Notes under the pieces: generated by a model
Database searches by the model: none
The model's input: the letters and a program-made list of their open reading frames with translations, nothing else
What the model was told of the DNA's origin: nothing
Shown: one piece after another, positions 1-5,265 of the stretch
Layout: each line of letters opens with the position of its first letter
Position numbering within the stretch: the stretch's first letter is position 1
NCBI GenBank assembly: GCA_900313765.1
Contig: OMSN01000124.1
Span: forward strand, 1 to 5,422
Source of the DNA: an uncultured Eubacteriales bacterium
GTDB taxonomy: Bacteria > Bacillota > Clostridia > Lachnospirales > Lachnospiraceae
DNA length: 5,422 nucleotides
Direction: 5' to 3'
Position numbers and translations under genes: made by a program

Positions 1-219
1 CAGATGCTCGAATCCAAAATGAAGGAACATCGACGTGAACAGTCTCCAGTACTCTCCTTCCAGAACCAGCGGTGCATAGGAAGCCCCGTGTTCCAGCATG
101 AATCGCGGATCGTCCGTATTACCCAGGATCTCGAGTATGATAAAGACAATGATGTTGACTGCCACCATTGTCAGATTCACTTTTCGTCTGTTTTTGATAA
201 ACTCTGTAAAATCATTCAT
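1..219 (-). CDS. Rhomboid-family intramembrane serine protease, N-terminal part (truncated by window edge)
   Basis: The first 73 codons of a gene that continues past the left edge. Seen: a short basic N-terminus (residues 1-14, with KNRRK), a first hydrophobic helix at about 15-33 (VNLTMVAVNIIVFIILEIL), then a loop with GASYAPLVLEGEYWRLFTSM and the beginning of a second helix with FLHFGFEHL. The WR pair in the loop and the closely spaced histidines before a helix are typical of rhomboids. His72 aligns with the TM2 histidine of the family's HxxxN motif, and its Asn would fall just outside the window. The catalytic GxSG serine and its histidine are also outside, so activity cannot be judged. 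Rhomboids cut membrane proteins within or near a transmembrane helix. The ATG at 219-217 is chosen because it opens the conserved N-terminus; the Shine-Dalgarno is weak (AGG about 6 bases upstream). It lies 76 bases after the FHA gene, with its own candidate promoter, so it may be a separate unit. A link to the pilus is not shown. Confidence 0.88.
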   Translation of the reverse strand, partial: MNDFTEFIKNRRKVNLTMVAVNIIVFIILEILGNTDDPRFMLEHGASYAPLVLEGEYWRLFTSMFLHFGFEHL

Positions 220-295
220 AGTGAACCTATGATAGCACGTTTTTTATCCGATGTGCATACATTCTGATGGATCCGTGCCGCAGGCCTGCCGCCGG
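220..295 (-). other. Intergenic gap between FHA gene and rhomboid gene
   Basis: A 76-base gap between the FHA stop codon and the rhomboid start. It holds the candidate promoter and a GC-rich dyad centred on GCAGGCCTGC (280-289), a perfect 10-base palindrome inside a longer imperfect stem. No T-run follows on the minus strand, so no Rho-independent terminator can be supported. The pilus operon may read through into the rhomboid gene. Confidence 0.5.
229..257 (-). promoter_or_regulatory. Candidate extended -10 promoter for the rhomboid gene
   Basis: On the minus strand, TGCACA (257-252, four of six matches to TTGACA) is followed after 17 bases by TATCAT (234-229, five of six matches to TATAAT). 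TGC directly precedes it, giving an extended -10 (TGnTATCAT). The predicted transcription start is near 222, only about 3 bases before the ATG, so the message would be nearly leaderless. No experimental support; the call rests on the motif alone. Confidence 0.4.
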
Positions 296-1615
296 TCAGA
301 GCTGCACGCGGAACTTAAGAGAACCCATTCCCAGCGCGGCGCCGTCACTGAGCCGCACAGCATTCCCCGGCTCTATGCGCCTGCCATTCAGCCAGGTTCC
401 GTTGGTGGAGTACAGATCATTGATATAGAAGCCATCCGTTCTCAGCTCGATCCTGGCATGAATCCGGCTGACGGTATCATCCGGAAGCACAATATCCGCC
501 TTCTCCCGGTTCTTTCCCAGGATTAAATGCGGCGCAGAGAGCGCTATATCCCCGCAGCGATCCTGCTGCAGACTGATCAGGCACGGACCGCTCGTCTGCT
601 CCCTGCGCTCATCTTCTGCATACACCTTTTTCAGCAATGACTGGTAGAAGGCATCGTCCCCCGGATCATCCTCATCCGCCCAGACATTGTGTATCTCTGA
701 TCGCTGTTTTCCGATCGTACTGTACGTAAGCCAGATCAGCGCCGCGCAGAGAAATCCCATCCCGCCGATCTGTGTCAGATCCATACGAAACAGGAGGATA
801 GCTGCCGCTGCAGAGAGCAGGATTACAGCTGCCGGAAGAAACGTACGAAGGCTGGTCTTCCGGCGCCGCCTCTGCCATGCAGTGCGATCCGGGTTCCTCT
901 TCTGACGCTTCCTTCCGCCTCTTCTCTGTTTCCTTCTGTCTCCCTTTGGCGGGGGCAGATGGCGAATCTCCCCGACACTTCTTCCCGTATAAGGAGTGTC
1001 CGTCTGTCTCATCTCAGGCTGCGGCATCTCCGTCTGAAATGCACCTTCCTGCCCGCTTCCTATCCGGGGCGATGCGGCTTCCTTCAGCAGTTCCTGCAGG
1101 ATGTCCCCTGCTGCATAGTGCTCCGCAGCAACCCGGTCGTACAGACTATAGACCAGATCAGCAGCTGCCCGGTCCGAATGGTCCAGCTTCTTCAGGAAAT
1201 AATCCGCCAGGATACGGATCGTATCCGGATCCGATTCTGACTGGTGCGGTACATAGCACAGCAATACTTCATCCCCGCCGGCTCCCAGAAAGATACATTC
1301 CGGCTCTAGGCACAGATCTCCCGGATCCAGAAGATATCCCGGCAGTCTGCAGATCACGTCTCTGATCGTTGTCAGAATCTTCCGGATATCACTTCCGGTG
1401 AGCGGAACCGACAGGAAGCGGGAGGCTATGCTGGTGCATCCTGTCACTTCCGCGCGAAGAGAAGCTATTCCGTCCGTTGTGGAGATGCTCAGCGGAAGGA
1501 TCGACGGCAGTTTCGCACGAAGCAGCATCTGCAGAACATATTCATTTTCATCGATATCTTTAATATCGAACACAAGATACATGTGCTCCAGATCTTTCAC
1601 CAGTTTTCCGTCCAT
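296..1615 (-). CDS. DUF6382-FHA domain membrane protein of the Tad-like locus
   Basis: 439 residues. Residues 1-180 match the general form of DUF6382, a soluble domain that in clostridial Tad-like loci sits in front of an FHA domain (known from the family). A linker at about 181-223 leads into a strongly basic stretch (224-257, many Arg/Lys). Two transmembrane helices follow at about 259-276 and 282-299, so both ends should be cytoplasmic. The C-terminal FHA domain (about 346-439) shows LILGKN (364-369), SRIH (383-386), and YSTNGTWLNG (402-411). FHA domains bind phosphothreonine peptides, so the protein probably couples a Ser/Thr kinase signal to pilus assembly or its ATPase; this role is inferred. 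The usual GR of the first FHA motif is GK here. The start at 1615 is preceded by AGAGGA about 10 bases upstream and follows the second TadE-like gene by 33 bases. It is the last recognisable gene of the operon. Confidence 0.93.
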   Translation of the reverse strand: MDGKLVKDLEHMYLVFDIKDIDENEYVLQMLLRAKLPSILPLSISTTDGIASLRAEVTGCTSIASRFLSVPLTGSDIRKILTTIRDVICRLPGYLLDPGDLCLEPECIFLGAGGDEVLLCYVPHQSESDPDTIRILADYFLKKLDHSDRAAADLVYSLYDRVAAEHYAAGDILQELLKEAASPRIGSGQEGAFQTEMPQPEMRQTDTPYTGRSVGEIRHLPPPKGDRRKQRRGGRKRQKRNPDRTAWQRRRRKTSLRTFLPAAVILLSAAAAILLFRMDLTQIGGMGFLCAALIWLTYSTIGKQRSEIHNVWADEDDPGDDAFYQSLLKKVYAEDERREQTSGPCLISLQQDRCGDIALSAPHLILGKNREKADIVLPDDTVSRIHARIELRTDGFYINDLYSTNGTWLNGRRIEPGNAVRLSDGAALGMGSLKFRVQL

Positions 1616-1648
1616 CCCGCATCTTCCTCTCTGCAGCCCGATCTCTGG

Positions 1649-2104
1649 TCACCCCTCTGCCAGCATTGCACTCACGTACTCCAGGCCGCGTATCTTCCGT
1701 ATCGTATCTGCCGCATCCGGCAGGATCCTCGTGACATCCGCTCCGGTATTCAGTGTTCCTTTTCCAAACAGTTTCGGAAGCAGTCCGGGCAGTTTCATGG
1801 ATGCACTGTAGGATGCCGATACCTCATGGTCCGTCACCTGAACAGAAGACTTTGCTTTACCCGAGGCTCCTGTACGGTCCGCAAGCTGATCCGCCTTTCG
1901 CGCCAGGCGGGCATTTCCCCCGTTCCGGAAACGGTTCAGATCCGCTGTCGCCGCGACTTCCTGCGCCGCCCCGTTCAGGACGCCTTTGTCATGCAGAAAC
2001 ATTCCCAGATACAGAAGCGCCAGCAGCACCGGCAGGATCACACACATCAGCATCGCCGCCTCCACCGTAAAACTTGCCTGCATTTTGAAACTACGCTCTG
2101 TCAT
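1649..2104 (-). CDS. Short TadE-like pseudopilin / pilus assembly protein
   Basis: 151 residues. A short leader (MTERSFKMQA) is followed by SFTVEAAMLMCVILP and a hydrophobic helix to about residue 37. Ala10 | Ser11 with Glu15 at +5 is the prepilin cleavage pattern, and TVEAA is the classic TadE signature. The remainder (about 40-151) is a polar domain expected outside the membrane, ending in RKIRGLEYVSAMLAEG; RKIR-type C-termini are common in clostridial TadE-like proteins. It is probably a minor pilin or assembly factor processed by the peptidase encoded just upstream. The start is fixed at 2104: GGAGGTG lies about 5 bases upstream and the ATG overlaps the peptidase stop as ATGA, which implies translational coupling. 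The frame stays open to 2587, but that extension lies inside the peptidase gene and is not credible. Confidence 0.89.
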   Translation of the reverse strand: MTERSFKMQASFTVEAAMLMCVILPVLLALLYLGMFLHDKGVLNGAAQEVAATADLNRFRNGGNARLARKADQLADRTGASGKAKSSVQVTDHEVSASYSASMKLPGLLPKLFGKGTLNTGADVTRILPDAADTIRKIRGLEYVSAMLAEG

Positions 2105-2532
2105 GCACACACCTCCGCGATCAGGACCAGTACGTGACCTGCCGTCAGAAACGGAAGAAACGCCAGGCTGTCCCTGCGTGTCACTTTCTTCCGGATCAGC
2201 GCCGCGGCAGCGTAGACCGCGCACAGAACCAGGGCTGTCACCAATGCGCAGAACTCTGTCGTGAATCCCACTGCCAGTCCGCAGGCAGCGATCACCAGAG
2301 CGTCTCCCATTCCGATGGAAGAGCTGTATATCACTGCAAGGATGAGAAAAAACACACCCGGCAGTATCCCTGTCAGGATGTCCGCTGCCGGCAGGTCCCT
2401 GAGAACCAGATGGGCTGCGGCCGACATCACCGCAAACAAAGGGATCGGCCATACCGGGATCGTCCGGCTCCTCAGGTCGCAGACCGACAGGCATACCAGA
2501 AATAAAACCGCCATAATCCTGACATACACCAT
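2101..2532 (-). CDS. A24-family prepilin peptidase, TadV/CpaA type
   Basis: 143 residues, nearly all hydrophobic, with about four to six membrane helices. It is a minimal A24 aspartyl peptidase without the N-terminal methyltransferase-type domain of PilD, as is usual for TadV/CpaA. Seen: the first catalytic aspartate in SVCDLRSRTIP (Asp19), and the second in the GxGD motif GMGD (74-77, Asp77). The family often has Lys two residues after this Asp (GxGDxK); here the sequence is GMGDALV, with Leu in that place. It would remove the leader peptides of the pilin and TadE-like proteins at the membrane's cytoplasmic side. The start at 2532 has GAGGAG about 8 bases upstream and lies 3 bases after the stop of the preceding TadE-like gene; its own stop overlaps the next start by 4 bases. 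Both arrangements suggest a tightly coupled operon. Confidence 0.92.
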   Translation of the reverse strand: MVYVRIMAVLFLVCLSVCDLRSRTIPVWPIPLFAVMSAAAHLVLRDLPAADILTGILPGVFFLILAVIYSSSIGMGDALVIAACGLAVGFTTEFCALVTALVLCAVYAAAALIRKKVTRRDSLAFLPFLTAGHVLVLIAEVCA

Positions 2533-2535
2533 CTC

Positions 2536-3543
2536 TCACGCTCCTCTTCTCTTTCTGCAGTCGGCACATTCGTGCAGATGGCCGCACTCATCCACGGATA
2601 CTGTGTTCACACTTCTCTTCAAAGACGGACAGGTAAGACTGGTATGCCAGCTTCCTCCATATGGGTCGATATAGAGCGGTCCGCTGTTCTTCGACCTACC
2701 GCAGTAAGGGCATTTCTTATACTTGTGTCCGCTCTTGTTGCGCGCTTTCTTCAGCCCCTCTGCCGTTGTCGGGATGACCGTAACCTTCAGGTGTGAGCAT
2801 TCCGGATCGGTGTGATAGACCCTTCCGTGATCTGCCACATAGACCTTCCGGCCGCCCTCATCCGCACCATCACCCGAACCTCCTCCCCCGGATCCGCGCG
2901 CTCCGGTCCATCCGCGGACGACCGCTTTCTGTACGAAGAATGTAAATGGCAGAGGCAGCAGTGCGTAGCGAGGCCTGGGCTGATACGAAAGCACCAGACG
3001 TATCATGTCCCCGTCTTTGAGATATGAAGAGTTGAGAAATGAAGCTCCGCGCACTGCATCGGCATCCTCTGCCTTCCCAATGACCTGAGAAGCGGCCCAG
3101 GCATCCGACAGAACGCCCCGGATCAGATGGTTTGCGTCACCGTATTCCTCTTTATACGCTGCGATTGCCATCTCCTGTGCGGTGGTGGTCATCAGGCCCG
3201 AGAACTGTGCCGCGGTTCGGCAGACCACCGCGTACTGGAGTACGATCGCGATCAGGACAAAAAACAGCGGAAGCTCGATGGCTGCCTCTACCGTCAGGCT
3301 TGCGGAAAATGAACCGAGAAAGGATGTCCTTGAACATTGTCTTTTTCTTTTTGGAGAGAGTACGCTTTCCTTTCTTTTCATTTGAATGTTGTCATGATCA
3401 CTATGCTGCTGTAGTCGATATTTGGAGATTTTGCGGCGGTCTGCATGAGCTGCGGAAAAGGGCACATCCGCAGATTTGGAGGGGAGACTCTGAATAGCCG
3501 CCGCTTCAGAATATTTTGAGAGTATTGTGCAATGCAAGGACAT
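2536..3543 (-). CDS. TadE-like pseudopilin with duplicated C-terminal His/Cys modules
   Basis: 335 residues from the ATG at 3543, or 281 from an internal ATG at 3381. Residues 1-80 are polar and partly basic. FSASLTVEAAIELPLFF with a helix to about residue 106 is the TadE signature, with Ala81 | Ser82 cleavage and Glu86 at +5. A domain follows at 107-212, then a Gly/Ser-rich linker (213-231). The C-terminus has two similar units: YH (243-244), C249 and C278-x2-C281; then WH (299-300), C305 and C326-x2-C329. Each has H-x4-C plus C-x2-C, suitable for metal binding, and should face outside the cell. Similar single modules (VYVTxxGxVYH...C...KYKPCxxC) are known on clostridial Tad-locus proteins. 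The start at 3543 is favoured by GAGGTG 7 bases upstream; the ATG at 3381 has no such site but would give a more normal short basic leader. The 5' part lies within an inverted repeat that may be invertible. Confidence 0.85.
   Translation of the reverse strand: MSLHCTILSKYSEAAAIQSLPSKSADVPFSAAHADRRKISKYRLQQHSDHDNIQMKRKESVLSPKRKRQCSRTSFLGSFSASLTVEAAIELPLFFVLIAIVLQYAVVCRTAAQFSGLMTTTAQEMAIAAYKEEYGDANHLIRGVLSDAWAASQVIGKAEDADAVRGASFLNSSYLKDGDMIRLVLSYQPRPRYALLPLPFTFFVQKAVVRGWTGARGSGGGGSGDGADEGGRKVYVADHGRVYHTDPECSHLKVTVIPTTAEGLKKARNKSGHKYKKCPYCGRSKNSGPLYIDPYGGSWHTSLTCPSLKRSVNTVSVDECGHLHECADCRKRRGA
3316..3339 (+). repeat. Left arm of inverted repeat
   Basis: Reads GAGAAAGGATGTCCTTG (3316-3332), then AA, then CATTG (3335-3339) on the plus strand. 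The 17-base part is repeated exactly on the opposite strand at 3551-3535, and CATTG follows there without the two extra bases. The arm contains an imperfect dyad, AAGGA-TG-TCCTT, whose central dinucleotide is asymmetric. It lies within the TadE-like gene, encoding about residues 71-76 on the minus strand. Confidence 0.85.
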
Positions 3544-3551
3544 CCTTTCTC
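3530..3551 (-). repeat. Right arm of inverted repeat, containing the TadE-like start codon
   Basis: On the minus strand reads GAGAAAGGATGTCCTTG directly followed by CATTG. It matches the left arm at 3316-3339 in the opposite orientation. The ATG at 3543-3541 in the middle of the arm is the preferred start codon of the TadE-like gene, so the first three codons (Met-Ser-Leu) are encoded by the arm itself. Confidence 0.85.
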
Positions 3552-3556
3552 ACCTC
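3551..3556 (-). promoter_or_regulatory. Ribosome binding site deciding the TadE-like start at 3543
   Basis: GAGGTG on the minus strand with a 7-base spacer to the ATG at 3543-3541. It supports the long 335-residue form over the unsupported ATG at 3381. All but its last base lies outside the right arm of the inverted repeat, so the site would stay in place if the segment inverted. Confidence 0.6.
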
Positions 3557-3582
3557 ACTTTCCGCCATGATTCGCATTGATC

Positions 3583-5208
3583 TCAGTCAGCAGGTCCATA
3601 GGCAAATCCGCCTTTGACATTCGTCCTGAAAGATACTGCCTTCGTCCCCAGAAGCGCCGCCGGTACTCTTCCGAACACGGACGGAATCTCCCAGTCTGTA
3701 TCGATCGTCATTCCGATCACACAGTTATCGATCCGGAAAGAAGACTTCCCTTCCCCGGTCCGGACATTCTGTTCGATCAGATCCAGCGACCGCTTCTTCA
3801 GCCTGGACAGACTTGTCATGTTGACCAGGATACGAAGAAAATCCTTATAGTTCAGCCCGGTTGTCCCACCTGCTGCTATGTGATCGGCACGCTCAAGATC
3901 CGTCTCCAGACTGATCAGCCGCTCCAGCGGAACATTCCAGGACTGCGCGCTCTTCTTCAGCGGCACACGTCCGGCATGAAGCAGAACCCGTACATCAAAC
4001 AGACTCTCACCATACGCCCAGGCAAGCAGGATGGCATGTTTGAAAGCTGCGATCAGCGCCGGTTTACCGGTCCATCCGAGAACCATCATCGCCAGTGCAG
4101 AGACCTGCGCATTACAGGAAGAGTCCGTAACCAGAAACGCATAGTTCATCCCCTCACGCAGAAACAGTAGTTTCTTCGCGATCTTTTTCAGGTTCTCCTC
4201 ATCGCTGTATTTGCCCATGATCAGGTATTCCAGCTGATAGTCCAGCACACTGCTCTCCTTATGGTCGCTGCAGTCCGGGAAATGATCCAGCAGATATTCA
4301 CAGAACAGCAGATTGTCCGCCTGACCGCCTCTTGGCGTATCCAGAACCAGCGCTCCCTTGTTCCCCCGTCTTTTTGAGAGAAGACCGCTGCTGTCCAGTG
4401 TCTTCCCGGACACTTTGCCCTTCCCCAGGACAAGTTCCAGCACGCTCTTGCTCTGCAGAGAGCGTATCTTCTCCAGAGGGTTCTTCTTTCTCCCCTCTTC
4501 CTCCGCTCTCTTCAGTCGTTCTGCATCCTCCCCTTCTGCCAGGATCACGACGTTGCCGGTACCGTCTCCCTGCCCGGTACCCCCCGTGCTGTCTTCGCCC
4601 GATGTACTGCTGCCCTGCATCAGCTCCTGCTTTGCCGCCTCCACTTCCTGGTCGAACGATTTCATGTCATCGTGGCTTGCCCGCTGCTGCGCCTCAAACT
4701 CACTCTCCGCCTGCCGTATCCCCTGGGAATCGCTGTACATCGCCTTCAGCTTGCCCAGTGCATTCGCCCAGGCGGTCTTTCTCATATACTCCACCGCCTG
4801 CTGGTAATAATAGTTCCCACCCTGATCAGTAAGGAGAGCGTAGCGGTCGATCCGCTTCTGCACGGCAGTTATTTTCCAGGGGTCCATCAGAAGCCCCGGC
4901 AGCTTGCCGCTCATATCTGCCGTCACGTTCTGGTTTTCACTCAGATATCCGTCCAGTTTCGACAGCAGGAACTCCTGGCTCACCGGACCTCCTGCAGCTC
5001 CTCCATCTACAGCGAACAGGCCATAGTCCTCCAGAAGAGTATTGTCATACTCTGAAAAAACAGACCACAGTCCCAGTGTAGACGCGTTCGCGCACGCAGC
5101 GCGGGCGCCCGCCGTGCGGACCGCTTCTATGACCGCAAAAGAAACCGCAAGAAATATCACACTGAGCAGACTGAAGAAAACCGTGATCACAGCGCGCTGT
5201 CTTCGCAT
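3583..5208 (-). CDS. DUF5702 domain pilus-associated membrane protein
   Basis: 541 residues. A short basic N-terminus (MRRQRA) precedes a single membrane helix (about 7-28, ITVFFSLLSVIFLAV). Then comes the diagnostic stretch with EAVRTAGARAACANASTLGLWSVFSEYDNTLLEDYGLFAVDGG (29-70), as in clostridial DUF5702 proteins. A charged, probably helical region (about 140-198) and a Gly/Ser/Thr-rich linker (199-219) follow. The conserved C-terminal part includes LEYLIMGKYSDEENLK (326-341), LFLREGMNYAFL, LLAWAYGESLFDVRVLL, GRVPLKK and GLNYKDFLRIL (451-461). The bulk should lie outside the membrane, TadG-like in arrangement; its biochemical role is unknown, but the family is tied to Tad-like loci. The ATG at 5208 is chosen because AAGGAGG sits 4 bases before it. 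A TTG at 5226 is in frame, but its added codons would be encoded by that ribosome binding site. Confidence 0.93.
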   Translation of the reverse strand: MRRQRAVITVFFSLLSVIFLAVSFAVIEAVRTAGARAACANASTLGLWSVFSEYDNTLLEDYGLFAVDGGAAGGPVSQEFLLSKLDGYLSENQNVTADMSGKLPGLLMDPWKITAVQKRIDRYALLTDQGGNYYYQQAVEYMRKTAWANALGKLKAMYSDSQGIRQAESEFEAQQRASHDDMKSFDQEVEAAKQELMQGSSTSGEDSTGGTGQGDGTGNVVILAEGEDAERLKRAEEEGRKKNPLEKIRSLQSKSVLELVLGKGKVSGKTLDSSGLLSKRRGNKGALVLDTPRGGQADNLLFCEYLLDHFPDCSDHKESSVLDYQLEYLIMGKYSDEENLKKIAKKLLFLREGMNYAFLVTDSSCNAQVSALAMMVLGWTGKPALIAAFKHAILLAWAYGESLFDVRVLLHAGRVPLKKSAQSWNVPLERLISLETDLERADHIAAGGTTGLNYKDFLRILVNMTSLSRLKKRSLDLIEQNVRTGEGKSSFRIDNCVIGMTIDTDWEIPSVFGRVPAALLGTKAVSFRTNVKGGFAYGPAD

Positions 5209-5212
5209 ACGC

Positions 5213-5219
5213 CCTCCTT
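5213..5219 (-). promoter_or_regulatory. Ribosome binding site of the DUF5702 gene
   Basis: AAGGAGG on the minus strand, 4 bases before the ATG at 5208-5206. It is a near-perfect Shine-Dalgarno and rules out the in-frame TTG at 5226, which lies upstream of it. Confidence 0.75.
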
Positions 5220-5251
5220 GACTCAATCAGGGTTTACAGGAAAATACAGAC

Positions 5252-5265
5252 ATCCCTGGCGGGAT
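5252..5265 (-). other. Small hairpin overlapping the pilin stop codon
   Basis: Minus-strand ATCCC-GCCA-GGGAT forms a perfect 5-bp stem with a 4-base loop, beginning at the last base of the pilin TGA. A loose T-rich stretch (GTCTGTATTTTCC) follows. It could protect or partly terminate the pilin message so that pilin is made in excess of downstream products. The stem is short and the T-run poor, so this is only a possibility. Confidence 0.3.

Larger units (their letters stand above)
3316..3551. other. Candidate intragenic invertible segment (inverton) at the 5' end of the TadE-like gene
   Basis: Two 17-base perfect inverted arms enclose 202 bases. Between the arms the G+C is about 45% by hand count, against roughly 55-58% in neighbouring coding sequence, and rare codons (ATA, CTA, CGA, AGG, AGA) cluster there. 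In the present orientation the minus-strand frame is open from the ATG at 3543 into the TadE signature. In the flipped orientation the same ATG would read MSLNIVFFFLERV and on to 57 residues, then meet TAG (the plus-strand TAG at 3495-3497). The TadE body would be cut off. The repeat is directly seen; inversion is inferred. No recombinase is encoded in the window. Confidence 0.45.

Noticed and set aside
4..267. Plus-strand 87-codon frame at the left edge
   Set aside because: It is antisense to the rhomboid N-terminus, which has clear family motifs, and it resembles no protein I know.
264..295. Rho-independent terminator after the FHA gene
   Set aside because: A GC-rich dyad is present around 280-289, but the stem is imperfect and no T-run follows on the transcribed strand.
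1398..2137. Overlapping plus-strand frames (137 and 184 codons)
   Set aside because: They are antisense to the FHA and TadE-like genes, of low-complexity composition and without family features or good ribosome binding sites.
2105..2587. Upstream extension of the short TadE-like frame to 312 codons
   Set aside because: The extension is a shifted reading of the peptidase gene. The ATG at 2104 has a strong ribosome binding site and an ATGA overlap with the peptidase stop.
2698..2712. C-x2-C in the TadE-like protein as a heme c site
   Set aside because: The motif is CPYCG, lacking the histidine that follows the second Cys in CxxCH heme sites.
3506..3577. Minus-strand 23-codon peptide between the DUF5702 and TadE-like genes
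   Set aside because: It has no ribosome binding site and no recognisable sequence, and overlaps the TadE-like start region. It could be a leader peptide, but nothing supports this.
3577..4170. Long plus-strand open frame (197 codons)
   Set aside because: It lies wholly antisense to the well-recognised DUF5702 gene, has no recognisable domain, and is explained by the codon bias of the minus-strand gene.
5209..5226. TTG at 5226 as start of the DUF5702 protein
   Set aside because: It would translate the AAGGAGG that serves the ATG at 5208, and adds residues (MSQGGR) not expected before the basic N-terminus.
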